64,000 nt of DNA, taken from the NCBI RefSeq assembly GCF_000172175.1, contig NZ_ABJL02000008.1:1612001-1676000 (forward strand), in the 5' to 3' direction. The position numbers and the translations under genes were made by a program. The stretch's first letter is position 1, and each line of letters begins with the position of its first letter. The notes beneath the pieces are model-generated. The model was given only the letters and a program-made list of their open reading frames with translations, did no database searches and was not told where the DNA came from. This document shows, one piece after another, positions 44,592-53,678 of this stretch. This DNA is from Bacteroides intestinalis DSM 17393. GTDB taxonomy: Bacteria > Bacteroidota > Bacteroidia > Bacteroidales > Bacteroidaceae.

Positions 44592-45194
44592 TTAGTTAAA
44601 CTGTATCATCCGGCTGATATACTTGCCGATAATATCAAATTCGAGATTCACTACACTACCTGCTTTGATATCGTGGAAGTTCGTATGCTCGAAAGTGTAA
44701 GGAATAATAGCTACCTGGAAAGTATCGTCTGTCGGGTTGCACACTGTCAGGCTTACCCCGTTCACAGTTACCGAACCTTTGTCTACCGTGATATATCCAC
44801 GCTTGGCCATTTCCTTATCGAAAGTATACCGGAAAGTAAAGTAATAACTTCCTTCGGCATCTTCCACATTTATGCAAGTGGCAGTCTGGTCCACATGTCC
44901 CTGCACAATATGCCCGTCCAGACGGCCGTTCATCATCATGCTGCGTTCTACGTTCACTACATCCCCGACTTTCAGAAAGCCAAGATTGGAACGTTCCAAT
45001 GTTTCCTTCATGGCAGTAACCGTATAGGAATCCTCCGTCATGCTGACTACCGTAAGGCACACACCATTGTGAGACACACTTTGGTCTATCTTCAATTCAT
45101 TTACAAATGAGCACTTGAACGTGAAGTGTACGTTCTCTTGTTCTTTTACCAATGCCACGAGGGTGGCGCATTCTTCTACTATTCCGGAAAACAT
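44592..45194 (-). CDS. ribE: Riboflavin synthase alpha chain
   Basis: 200 residues in two homologous lumazine-binding halves, each with a barrel: MFSGIVEECATLVAL with VSHNGVCLTVVSM in the first, and GHIVQGHVDQTATC with VTVNGVSLTVCNP in the second. The enzyme dismutates two 6,7-dimethyl-8-ribityllumazines to riboflavin. No FMN riboswitch is seen upstream. The promoter is of the palindromic family, with an exceptional 34-bp palindrome at 45263-45296. Confidence 0.95.
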   Translation of the reverse strand: MFSGIVEECATLVALVKEQENVHFTFKCSFVNELKIDQSVSHNGVCLTVVSMTEDSYTVTAMKETLERSNLGFLKVGDVVNVERSMMMNGRLDGHIVQGHVDQTATCINVEDAEGSYYFTFRYTFDKEMAKRGYITVDKGSVTVNGVSLTVCNPTDDTFQVAIIPYTFEHTNFHDIKAGSVVNLEFDIIGKYISRMIQFN

Positions 45195-45241
45195 AAGTCT
45201 ATTTATAATTTAGTGATTTACAATTCCTCATTCTGGTGGTA

Positions 45242-45296
45242 CAAAGATAATGCAAATTGAGCGCAGAACTTTCATGCTTGCATGAAAAAGTTCTGC
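45242..45296 (-). promoter_or_regulatory. ribE promoter with 34-bp palindrome
   Basis: On the minus strand TTTGCATTATCTTTG ends at 45242. Directly upstream the arms GCAGAACTTT and AGTTCTGC, with TTCATGC/GCATGAA inside, form an imperfect palindrome (45263-45296). Confidence 0.65.
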
Positions 45297-45347
45297 CGAG
45301 ATGCAGTTTATCTTCTCTAAAGATACGAAATAAATGGGACATAGGTA

Positions 45348-45382
45348 CAAAAAAATGGAGCTTTTCACAAAGCCCCATTTTT
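45348..45382 (-). terminator. phoU terminator
   Basis: On the minus strand AAATGGGGCTTT and AAAGCTCCATTT form a stem with a short loop, followed by a run of T. Confidence 0.8.
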
Positions 45383-45620
45383 CAGTTTTCAATAGGTATT
45401 AGTTTTTTTTTAAGGTAAAAAGATTGTTTTCAGGATAACGCTGCAAATATAGCGGCTTTTCGAGATACTTACCAAATTTAAAAACATGTCTTATAACATC
45501 TTTTTGAAATTTCTTTGGTTTTATTACCACTTATGTAGCCTTTCTACACCCGCAATCGTTTTCAGTGGACAAATATATATCATTTTTCTAACAAACACTA
45601 AATTTTATCTAAAAAAGAGC

Positions 45621-46316
45621 TTATTTCTTAGTTAAAGGGTAATGTTCGTCTGTTTTTCCGCTATGTTTTAACACTTTTGCATCGATAAAGAAGACTATTT
45701 CTTCTGCAATGTTAGTGATGTGGTCGCCGGAACGCTCCAACTTACGGAACACACTTACCAGGTTCAAACAGGGCAGTACAGCCTCGGGATGCTGGGCAAT
45801 GTAGTCTGCTAAAACAGTAGTAGCTTCTGCATTGATTTCATCCAATAAATTATCTTTAGCAAATACCGAAGTCGCCAAATCCTGATTTTCTTCCTGAAGA
45901 GCTTTCTTGGCAAGCTCCAGCATAGCAAGTACCTGCCTCTGCATTTCTTCCAGGCGCAATCGTTTCAGAAGTTCCGGATCAAGAACCGGTTCCTTGCAAT
46001 TCAGAACGAAGCGGGCAATACCCTCGGCAAAGTCACCAAGACGCTCCAGATTCGTATTGATCTTCAGCATGGCAAGCACAAAGCGCAGGTCGATGGCTAC
46101 AGGATTATACAAAGCAATGATATCTTCAATATCGCTGTCTATCTTCAATTCTAGGGCATTCACACGACGTTCACGTACCAGTACCTGTTGCGCCAGTTCA
46201 CGGTCAAAGGTCAGCACAGCCTCCCCTGCCCTATCGAGCTGGTTATATACTAAGGTCCACATTTCGTCTATTTCTTTTTTCAGCAAGACGAGTTCCGATT
46301 CGATAAACTTTACCAT
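45621..46316 (-). CDS. phoU: Phosphate transport regulator PhoU
   Basis: 231 residues, two tandem three-helix-bundle repeats. Marks include VNALELKIDSDIEDIIALYN, AIDLRFVLAMLKINTNLERLGD and, in the second repeat, LVSVFRKLERSGDHITNIAEE. PhoU links the Pst transporter to the PhoR sensor and limits uptake when phosphate is plentiful. It is the last gene of the pstCAB-phoU operon, 82 bp after pstB. Confidence 0.95.
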   Translation of the reverse strand: MVKFIESELVLLKKEIDEMWTLVYNQLDRAGEAVLTFDRELAQQVLVRERRVNALELKIDSDIEDIIALYNPVAIDLRFVLAMLKINTNLERLGDFAEGIARFVLNCKEPVLDPELLKRLRLEEMQRQVLAMLELAKKALQEENQDLATSVFAKDNLLDEINAEATTVLADYIAQHPEAVLPCLNLVSVFRKLERSGDHITNIAEEIVFFIDAKVLKHSGKTDEHYPLTKK

Positions 46317-46398
46317 AAATTTCTATTTTAAGATTACTTGTATCATGAATTAAAAGAAGCCCGAGGTTCCTTTTTGTTTCTCCACAGGAAACAAACGC

Positions 46399-47154
46399 TT
46401 ACCCGAAGCGTCCCGTAATGTAATTCTGAGTCTCCACCTTATCAGGGTTCGTAAATATTTTCTTGGTATCGTCAAACTCCACCATTTGCCCCAGATAAAA
46501 GAACGCTGTTTTATCACTAACGCGAGCAGCCTGCTGCATATTGTGTGTAACGATAACAATCGTATACTGCTCTTTCAGTTCGTGAATAAGTTCTTCTACC
46601 TTAGCCGTAGAAATGGGATCGAGTGCAGAAGCCGGTTCGTCCATCAGTAACACGGAGGGAGATACAGCCATGGCACGAGCTATGCAAAGACGCTGCTGCT
46701 GTCCGCCGGAAAGTGCATAGGCAGAAACTTTCAGTTTATCCTTTACTTCATCCCACAAAGCTGCCCCTTTCAAGGATTCTTCTACACGCTGGCGGATGAA
46801 GCTACTGTCTGTCACGCCATTCACTCGAAGTCCATAGGCCACATTCTCAAAGATGCTTTTCGGAAAAGGATTAGGACGCTGAAATACCATACCTACCTTC
46901 TTGCGAAGTTCATCTACCTGAATATCTTTTCCATAGATATTCTCTCCATCGATATGAATCTCACCTGTCAGGCGGGTATTGGGAATAAGATCGTTCATGC
47001 GATTGAACAACCGGAGGAAAGTAGATTTGCCACATCCCGAAGGTCCGATAAATGCTACTACCGAACGTTCTTCTATCGACATGCTGATACCTTTCAAAGC
47101 ATGGAAATCTCCATACCAGAAGTTTACATTATTTGTTTCTATTTTACCAATCAT
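46399..47154 (-). CDS. pstB: Phosphate ABC transporter ATP-binding protein
   Basis: 251 residues. Walker A is FIGPSGCGKSTFLRLFNRMN, the signature is YALSGGQQQRLCIARAMA, and Walker B is VLLMDEPASALDP. The N-terminal VNFWYGDFHALKGISM is typical of PstB. It powers high-affinity phosphate uptake through PstA/PstC. It lies 22 bp downstream of pstA. Confidence 0.97.
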   Translation of the reverse strand: MIGKIETNNVNFWYGDFHALKGISMSIEERSVVAFIGPSGCGKSTFLRLFNRMNDLIPNTRLTGEIHIDGENIYGKDIQVDELRKKVGMVFQRPNPFPKSIFENVAYGLRVNGVTDSSFIRQRVEESLKGAALWDEVKDKLKVSAYALSGGQQQRLCIARAMAVSPSVLLMDEPASALDPISTAKVEELIHELKEQYTIVIVTHNMQQAARVSDKTAFFYLGQMVEFDDTKKIFTNPDKVETQNYITGRFG

Positions 47155-47176
47155 TTTATTTTCTGTTTTATTCCTG

Positions 47177-48037
47177 TTAGTTCATCTTTACTTTTTTCTC
47201 GAAATATTTTCGCAAAGCATTTGCCAGAAGATTTACCAAAAGGATGATTACGATTAAGACCAGAGCCGTGCCATAAGCCAGTGGAAGCTGGGCATCCATA
47301 TCTGTGCCACTGGTAGAAATAACATACAGATGATAGGGCAATGCCATACACTGGTCGAGTATACTTGTGGGAAGTTGTGGAAGGAAATAGGCGGCACAAG
47401 TAAACAGGATAGGTGCAGTCTCGCCGGAGACACGTCCCAGAGCCAGAATCAGCCCCGTAATCACATTAGGCATCGCCATAGGCAGAACAACGTGCCAGAT
47501 AGTCTGCAACTTGGTGGCCCCTAACGCACGGCTTCCCTCACGTAGAGTATCGGGAATGGCTTTCAACGCTTCCTCTGTGGTACGGATAACTAAAGGTACA
47601 CACAGCAATCCCAACGTAAGTGAACCGGCCAGGATGCTATCGCCAAATCCCATATAGTTAACAAATAAAGCCATACCGAAAAGACCAAAGACGATGGAAG
47701 GTATGCCGCTCAGGTTGTTTGTCATCATTCGGATGAACCGGACTACCCAGCCTTTCGGCGCATACTCATTCATATAGATTCCACTCATCACTCCTACCGG
47801 AAAGGCAAACAGGGCACTGCCTATCATCAAATAGAATGTTCCGACAATGGCGGGGAAAATACCTCCTGCCGTCATGCCGTCCGTGGGGGCAGTAGTCAGG
47901 AACTCCCAGCTAATAACTCCCACACCTTTATATATAATGAAGCCGAGAATGGCAAAGAGTATCCCCACCACTGTCAGGCTCAGCAAACGGAATGTTCCGA
48001 ATGCAATACGTTGCGAAAGATGTTTCCTATCTATCAT
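47177..48037 (-). CDS. pstA: Phosphate ABC transporter permease
   Basis: 286 residues with about six membrane helices and the BPD_transp_1 coupling loop EALKAIPDTLREGSRALGATKLQTIW. The stretch NLSGIPSIVFGLFGMALF is characteristic of Pst permeases. It forms the translocation channel with PstC, 27 bp downstream of it. Confidence 0.96.
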   Translation of the reverse strand: MIDRKHLSQRIAFGTFRLLSLTVVGILFAILGFIIYKGVGVISWEFLTTAPTDGMTAGGIFPAIVGTFYLMIGSALFAFPVGVMSGIYMNEYAPKGWVVRFIRMMTNNLSGIPSIVFGLFGMALFVNYMGFGDSILAGSLTLGLLCVPLVIRTTEEALKAIPDTLREGSRALGATKLQTIWHVVLPMAMPNVITGLILALGRVSGETAPILFTCAAYFLPQLPTSILDQCMALPYHLYVISTSGTDMDAQLPLAYGTALVLIVIILLVNLLANALRKYFEKKVKMN

Positions 48038-48064
48038 ACTTATTTTTCTTTTCTCTATAAGACA

Positions 48065-49249
48065 TTATCTTTTCCGGGCTGACACAGCTTCTACCGTGAA
48101 GTTTATCAGCAAACTAATAAAGAACAGCACTACACCCAAAAGAAATAAGGCTTCATAATGTGCTCCCCCGGCAGGTGCTTCTCCCAGTTCCGCTGCAATC
48201 GTTGCAGGTATGGTACGCAACGGTTCCAGAATGGTATGCGGTATGACTGCCGCATTACCTGTCACCATCAGTACCGCCATTGTTTCGCCGATAGCACGTC
48301 CGATTCCCAATACCACACCGGAAGTGATACCTGATACGGAATAAGGTATCACCACCTTATATATGGTCTGCCATTGTGAAGCCCCCAATGCAAGGCTGGC
48401 TTCCCGCATGGCACGGGGACAGTTGCGCATAGCATCTTCCGTCACCGTTATAATCGTAGGCAATGCCATTATAGCCAATACGATGCTTCCCGCCAATCCA
48501 CTTTCACCCACAGGCAGATTGAATACTTTCTGGATGAATGGTACAATCACAATCAGTCCGAAGAAACCATAGACCACCGATGGAATGCCACTCAGCAACT
48601 CAATGATCGGTTTCAGCAGATTACGTATCCTGGAATTTGCCACTTCGGACATATAGATAGCAACTGAAAGCCCAAAAGGCAATGCTATCAGGATGGCAAA
48701 TAAACTCACCCACAGTGTACCGGTTATTAAGGGTAGAAAACCGAATTGTGCGGCAGGTGTAGCCGTCGGAAACCATTCCGCCCCCGCAAAGACATCTTTC
48801 ACCGAAATGGTGTTATCCTGCAATAAGTGGACGGAATCCGGACGAACAATAAACTGTTGCGGTACAAAAGCAATAATGCCTGGCGTACGTTCCACCAGTT
48901 CGGTAATCTTTACTCCGGCATGTTCATAAGCTGCCCCCAGTTCTTCCTCGGTATAATACTGAGTGATATCTTCCAAACGGAAAAGCCGGATGGGCATATC
49001 CTGCCCCCCGACTTCATTCCAGTTTGTTATCTCCTCATCGAAAACATCTTTTATCTGAGCTGGGGTTAGCTCACTTACCTTATTATCTTTATTCAGTGCC
49101 AATACATATCCTTCTTCAATGACCCGACTGTTGAACAGTCCCAACGCCTCGGAAAAGAGAAACAGGATGATGAGCACAATGGTGATGCTTGTTACAAAAC
49201 CGCTACAAGCTAACACTCCTTCTATTATTTTCTCAAAAAGCTTCTTCAT
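48065..49249 (-). CDS. pstC: Phosphate ABC transporter permease
   Basis: 394 residues, longer than the ~300 of most PstC. The extra ~100 residues lie between the first membrane helix and the permease core (LALNKDNKVSELTPAQIKDV and NEVGGQDMPIRLFRLEDITQ) and resemble part of a phosphate-binding PstS-like domain. The permease core shows LLSGIPSVVYGFFGLIVIVP and AMREASLALGASQWQTIYKV. First gene of the operon, divergent from pstS across a region with 7-4-7 repeats. Confidence 0.94.
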   Translation of the reverse strand: MKKLFEKIIEGVLACSGFVTSITIVLIILFLFSEALGLFNSRVIEEGYVLALNKDNKVSELTPAQIKDVFDEEITNWNEVGGQDMPIRLFRLEDITQYYTEEELGAAYEHAGVKITELVERTPGIIAFVPQQFIVRPDSVHLLQDNTISVKDVFAGAEWFPTATPAAQFGFLPLITGTLWVSLFAILIALPFGLSVAIYMSEVANSRIRNLLKPIIELLSGIPSVVYGFFGLIVIVPFIQKVFNLPVGESGLAGSIVLAIMALPTIITVTEDAMRNCPRAMREASLALGASQWQTIYKVVIPYSVSGITSGVVLGIGRAIGETMAVLMVTGNAAVIPHTILEPLRTIPATIAAELGEAPAGGAHYEALFLLGVVLFFISLLINFTVEAVSARKR

Positions 49250-49308
49250 AAATGCCTATTGAATTTCGTATGCAAAGAAACCGCGTCGATGTTAAGAAAG
49301 TGTGACTA

Positions 49309-49334
49309 AGGTTTGAAAGAAATGTTTCAAACCT
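49309..49334 (-). promoter_or_regulatory. Perfect inverted repeat upstream of pstC
   Basis: AGGTTTGAAA (49309-49318) and TTTCAAACCT (49325-49334) with a 6-base loop, adjacent to the proposed minus-strand Pho box. Could be an operator or an RNA hairpin in the pstC leader. Confidence 0.5.
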
Positions 49335-49388
49335 ATTACAAAAGCGTTACAACCTCCAAAAACACAAGTTTTGTAATTAGATTGTAAT
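49335..49388. promoter_or_regulatory. Two divergent Pho-box-like direct repeats
   Basis: On the plus strand TTGTAAT-TAGA-TTGTAAT (49371-49388), facing pstS. On the minus strand TTGTAAC-GCTT-TTGTAAT (49335-49352), facing pstC. The 7-4-7 geometry with 11-bp period is that of PhoB-type sites. A -33 TTTG and a TAATATTTG-like -7 for pstS lie directly downstream. Confidence 0.6.
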
Positions 49389-49507
49389 GCGCAATTGTTT
49401 TATTTGCAATCAATAAACAAATAGAATAATATTTGGGTTCTATTATCACCCCATTTCAAGTATAATAAAATTCATTATAAATAGAATCAAAAACAATTTT
49501 GAATAAA

Positions 49508-50317
49508 ATGAAAACAATAAGTATCATCCTACTCCTGACATTAGCTGTAAGCAGCCTACAGGCGCAACGCATCAAAGGCAGTGACACCGTACTACCTGTA
49601 GCACAACAGACTGCCGAAAGATTTATGGCCCTCAATCCCGACGCCCGTGTTACCGTAACCGGTGGTGGCACCGGAGTGGGTATTTCCGCTCTATTGGACG
49701 GAACGACAGATATTGCCATGGCATCCCGCCCCATTAAATTCAGTGAGAAGATGAAAGTAAAGACAGCCGGAAAAGAAGTGGAAGAAGTGATCGTAGCTTA
49801 CGATGCCCTTGCCGTTGTGGTTCACCCCTCCAATCCCGTAAAGCAACTGACGCGCCAACAACTGGAAGATATCTTCCGAGGTAAGATTACGAATTGGAAG
49901 CAAGTGGGTGGAGATGACCGTAAAATCGTGGTGTACTCTCGCGAAACATCTTCGGGTACTTATGAATTCTTCAAAGAAAGTGTTCTCAAAAATAAAAATT
50001 ATATGAGTAGCAGCCTCTCTATGCCTGCCACCGGTGCCATTATACAATCTGTCAGCCAAACGAAGGGAGCAATAGGATACGTAGGATTGGCTTATCTTTC
50101 CCCTCGCGTCAAATCACTGTCCATATCTTACGACGGGACACACTTTGCCCCACCTACTATGGAGAGTGCTACAGATAAGAGTTACCCCATTGTGCGGCCT
50201 CTATACTATTATTATAACACAGAAAACTCCGAACAAGCAACCCCTCTCATTCATTTCATCCTTTCACCTGCAGGTCAGGAAATCATTAAAAAGAGTGGAT
50301 ATATTCCCGTGAAATAA
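49508..50317 (+). CDS. pstS: Phosphate-binding periplasmic protein
   Basis: 269 residues from the ATG at 49508; a TTG 9 bp upstream is less likely. The signal peptide ends VSSLQAQ. Phosphate-site residues are seen in IKGSDTVLPVAQQTAERFM, VTGGGTGVGISALLDGTTDIAMAS, and VYSRETSSGTYEFF. It delivers phosphate to PstCA. It is divergent from pstC, with the presumed Pho regulatory region between. Confidence 0.95.
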   Translation: MKTISIILLLTLAVSSLQAQRIKGSDTVLPVAQQTAERFMALNPDARVTVTGGGTGVGISALLDGTTDIAMASRPIKFSEKMKVKTAGKEVEEVIVAYDALAVVVHPSNPVKQLTRQQLEDIFRGKITNWKQVGGDDRKIVVYSRETSSGTYEFFKESVLKNKNYMSSSLSMPATGAIIQSVSQTKGAIGYVGLAYLSPRVKSLSISYDGTHFAPPTMESATDKSYPIVRPLYYYYNTENSEQATPLIHFILSPAGQEIIKKSGYIPVK

Positions 50318-50338
50318 GAATATACGAAAAAAAAGCCT

Positions 50339-50346
50339 TACTTTTG
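50339..50346 (+). promoter_or_regulatory. glnS promoter -7 box
   Basis: TACTTTTG, 69 bp before the glnS start; the leader carries two copies of AGAATATATACAT-like sequence. Confidence 0.45.
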
Positions 50347-50414
50347 CGACTAAATTGTAGAATATATAATATAGAACCTTAGAATATATACATAAGAATA
50401 TATACATACCAATT

Positions 50415-52154
50415 ATGGCAGATATTAAGAGCGAAGAAGCAGGCGAAAAAAAGAGCCTCAACTTCATTGAACAAATTGTTGAGAAAGACTTGAAAGAGGG
50501 TAAAAATGGTGGTAAAGTGCAAACACGTTTCCCGCCGGAGCCCAACGGATACCTCCACATCGGACATGCCAAGGCAATTTGCCTTGATTTTGGTATTGCA
50601 GCCGACCACAATGGCATTTGCAATTTGCGTTTCGATGATACGAATCCGACCAAAGAAGATGTGGAATATGTAGAAGCTATCAAGGAAGATATCCAATGGC
50701 TGGGTTATCAGTGGGGTAATGAATACTACGCATCCGATTACTTCCAGCAATTATGGGACTTTGCCATCCGCCTTATTGAAGAAGGTAAAGCATATATCGA
50801 CGAGCAGACTTCGGAACAAATAGCACAGCAGAAAGGCACTCCTACCCAACCGGGTATAGAAAGCCCTTACCGTAACCGTCCGATAGAGGAAAGCCTCTCC
50901 CTGTTCAAGAAAATGAATACGGGTGAAATAGCAGAAGGCGCTATGGTGCTTCGTGCCAAGATTGATATGGCAAACCCGAATATGCACTTCCGCGATCCTA
51001 TCATCTATCGCGTAGTGAACCATCCGCATCACCGTACTGGTACAACGTGGAAGGCCTATCCGATGTATGACTTCGCTCACGGACAAAGTGACTACTTTGA
51101 AGGTGTAACGCACTCTCTCTGTACATTGGAATTTGTTCCCCACCGTCCGCTCTACGATCTCTTTGTAGACTGGGTAAAGGAGGGTAAAGATCTGGATGAT
51201 AACCGCCCCCATCAGTATGAATTCAACAAGCTGAATCTCAGCTATACCCTGATGAGCAAGCGCAACCTGCTGATTCTGGTAAAAGAAAAACTGGTGAACG
51301 GATGGGATGATCCCCGTATGCCGACTATCTGTGGTTTCCGCCGTCGCGGATACTCACCTGAGTCTATCCACAAATTTATTGATAAAATAGGATATACCAC
51401 ATACGATGCACTTAATGAATTCGCTCTACTGGAAAGTGCCGTACGCGAAGACCTTAATACCCGTGCTACGCGTATCTCAGCGGTAGTGAATCCGGTGAAA
51501 CTGGTTATCACCAACTATCCGGAAGGAAAAGTGGAAGAACTGGAGGCAATCAATAATCCGGAAAAACCGGAAGAAGGCAGCCATTTCATTGAGTTCAGCC
51601 GCGAACTGTGGATGGAACGCGAAGACTTCATGGAAAATGCTCCGAAGAAATATTTCCGTATGACTCCGGGCCAGGAAGTACGCTTAAAGAGTGCTTATAT
51701 CGTGAAATGTACCGGTTGCAAAAAAAATGAAGCCGGAGAAGTAGTTGAAGTATATTGTGAATATGATCCGAACACCAAGAGCGGTATGCCCGAAGCAAAC
51801 CGTAAGGTGAAAGGTACCCTGCACTGGGTAAGTTGTGATCATTGCCTTGAAGCAGAAGTACGCCTCTACGACCGCCTTTGGAAAGTGGAAAATCCACGTG
51901 ACGAACTGGCTGCTATCCGCGAAGCTAAAAACTGTGATGCACTGGAAGCGATGAAAGACATCATCAATCCGGACTCACTGAATATATTGCCTCATTGCTA
52001 CATTGAAAAATACGCCGCCGGCATGAAACCGCTTACTTATTTGCAGTTCCAGCGCATCGGATATTTCAACGTAGATCCAGACTCCACACCTGAGAAAATG
52101 GTATTCAACCGCACTGTAGGCTTGAAAGATACCTGGGGCAAAATAAATAAATAA
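50415..52154 (+). CDS. glnS: Glutaminyl-tRNA synthetase
   Basis: 579 residues. The class I HIGH motif is in PPEPNGYLHIGHAKAICLD, and the KMSKS equivalent is LMSKRNLL. The segment LRFDDTNPTKEDVEYVEAI is typical of the GlnRS subgroup, and a C-terminal anticodon-binding beta-barrel region follows, with a four-Cys zinc-like patch around CTGCKKNE and SCDHCLE. It charges tRNA-Gln directly. The TPR gene follows by 27 bp. Confidence 0.96.
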   Translation: MADIKSEEAGEKKSLNFIEQIVEKDLKEGKNGGKVQTRFPPEPNGYLHIGHAKAICLDFGIAADHNGICNLRFDDTNPTKEDVEYVEAIKEDIQWLGYQWGNEYYASDYFQQLWDFAIRLIEEGKAYIDEQTSEQIAQQKGTPTQPGIESPYRNRPIEESLSLFKKMNTGEIAEGAMVLRAKIDMANPNMHFRDPIIYRVVNHPHHRTGTTWKAYPMYDFAHGQSDYFEGVTHSLCTLEFVPHRPLYDLFVDWVKEGKDLDDNRPHQYEFNKLNLSYTLMSKRNLLILVKEKLVNGWDDPRMPTICGFRRRGYSPESIHKFIDKIGYTTYDALNEFALLESAVREDLNTRATRISAVVNPVKLVITNYPEGKVEELEAINNPEKPEEGSHFIEFSRELWMEREDFMENAPKKYFRMTPGQEVRLKSAYIVKCTGCKKNEAGEVVEVYCEYDPNTKSGMPEANRKVKGTLHWVSCDHCLEAEVRLYDRLWKVENPRDELAAIREAKNCDALEAMKDIINPDSLNILPHCYIEKYAAGMKPLTYLQFQRIGYFNVDPDSTPEKMVFNRTVGLKDTWGKINK

Positions 52155-52181
52155 AAATAGGATTATAGGAGTAAACAATTA

Positions 52182-53606
52182 ATGAGCAATAAAAACCTGC
52201 TGTCCGGCAGGGATAAAGAGTTACAGGAACTTGCCGAACAATATGAAGCGGCAATGTCCGAAAACAAACCGTTCTATCAGGATGCAGATGAGTTAGCTGA
52301 TCTTGCCGACTGGTATGGTACAAAGAAAAGATATGATAAGGCTTTTGAGATTGTAGAATATGGATTAAAGCTGCATCCCGATAGCACTGAACTTATGATT
52401 GAATACGCTTACCTGCATCTGGATAACGGGAAGCAAGCGAAAGCACGTGAAATCATTGAAAATCTTCCCGATACTTATTCGCCGGAAGCAAAAGTGGTGC
52501 GTGCCCATTTGCTATTGAGTGAAGGTAAACTGGATGATGCCGAACAGTTACTCGACACGATTGAAGATAAAGCTGATCTGGCAAATGTGGTAGATGTATC
52601 CTATATGTATCTTGACATGGGGTATCCGGATAAAGCCTTGGCATGGCTTGATCCGGTAAAGGAAGAATATTCTGATGAAGAAGCCTATATTGCCGTGGTT
52701 GCAGACTGCCTTTATGGCAAAGGCATGACCGAGGAAGCAATTCCTTTGTATAACCGCCTCATAGACATGAATCCATATTCGGCTCCTTACTGGTTCGGAT
52801 TGGCAAGATGCCACTTCGAAGAGATGAACTTCAACCAAGCTATTGATGCTTGCGATTATGCATTGGTGGGTGACGATGAATTTGCAGACGCCTATGTAAT
52901 GAAAGGGCATTGCTTCTACCAATTAGGTAACGAAGATGCTGCTCTGGAGTATTATCAGAAAGCGGAGGAGCTTCATGGACTTGCTCCCGAATTTATCTAT
53001 ACATACATTGGATTATGCAAGGTATCCAAGGGAGAATGGAAGGAAGGCTATGAAAACCTGGAAAAAGCAATTCTGGAAAATGAAACAGATGAAATTGCTT
53101 CTCCAATACTGCCCAGCTTATATGCCAATGCAGGGCTTTGCCTCTCCAAGATGGGGAAGAAACGTAAAGCACACCAATATTGTAAAAAAGCACATAAACT
53201 GTCACCGGAAGAGCCGGAATCTCTTCTGATAGAGGGTCGCATATACATTGAAGAAGGGGACTACGACAAAGGAATAAAGCAGTGGGCAAAGGCCTTGAAT
53301 TGCTCCCCTACTGCCGACACTTGGAATGAAATAGGTATGCATAGCATGGAAATCGGTTATCTGGATTATGCCAAGATAGCTTTTGAACGTGTCTGCGAAT
53401 TGGAACCGGACTTTGATGGTATCAACGAGAAGTTGACGGTACTCTACATGACACTGCATGATAAAGAGAACTTCATAAAGTATAATCAGAAATGCCCCCG
53501 CCCATTCGATTTAAAAGAATTGGAGAAGATGCAGATGCTTATGGAAAGCGAAGACCGGGAAGACCTGGCCGCTTATATGCAAAACATCATAAAAGCATTG
53601 CAATAA
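52182..53606 (+). CDS. TPR-repeat protein
   Basis: 474 residues made almost wholly of tetratricopeptide repeats, for example YDKAFEIVEYGLKLHPDSTE, AIPLYNRLIDMNPYSAPYWF, and AFERVCELEPDFDGINE. No signal peptide or catalytic domain. It is probably a cytoplasmic protein-protein scaffold; the partner is unknown. It lies 27 bp after glnS on the same strand and is likely in its operon; a strong terminator follows. Confidence 0.85.
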   Translation: MSNKNLLSGRDKELQELAEQYEAAMSENKPFYQDADELADLADWYGTKKRYDKAFEIVEYGLKLHPDSTELMIEYAYLHLDNGKQAKAREIIENLPDTYSPEAKVVRAHLLLSEGKLDDAEQLLDTIEDKADLANVVDVSYMYLDMGYPDKALAWLDPVKEEYSDEEAYIAVVADCLYGKGMTEEAIPLYNRLIDMNPYSAPYWFGLARCHFEEMNFNQAIDACDYALVGDDEFADAYVMKGHCFYQLGNEDAALEYYQKAEELHGLAPEFIYTYIGLCKVSKGEWKEGYENLEKAILENETDEIASPILPSLYANAGLCLSKMGKKRKAHQYCKKAHKLSPEEPESLLIEGRIYIEEGDYDKGIKQWAKALNCSPTADTWNEIGMHSMEIGYLDYAKIAFERVCELEPDFDGINEKLTVLYMTLHDKENFIKYNQKCPRPFDLKELEKMQMLMESEDREDLAAYMQNIIKALQ

Positions 53607-53610
53607 AAAA

Positions 53611-53645
53611 GAATAGAGAGTAAAGGAATCTTTACTCTCTATTTT
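53611..53645. terminator. Bidirectional terminator
   Basis: AATAGAGAGTAAAG and CTTTACTCTCTATT, a perfect 14-bp stem with a 4-base loop, flanked by A and T tracts, between convergent genes. Confidence 0.88.
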
Positions 53646-53678
53646 ATATATACCATCAAGATATTTGTTTGTTATCTC

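Larger units (their letters stand above)
45195..45620. other. Gene-free region between ribE and phoU
   Basis: Holds the ribE promoter (45242-45296) and the phoU terminator (45348-45382). The remaining ~230 bp (45385-45615) are AT-rich with no ORF or clear repeat. Confidence 0.6.

Noticed and set aside
45195..45241. FMN riboswitch upstream of ribE
   Set aside because: None of the conserved FMN aptamer segments is visible in the short leader.
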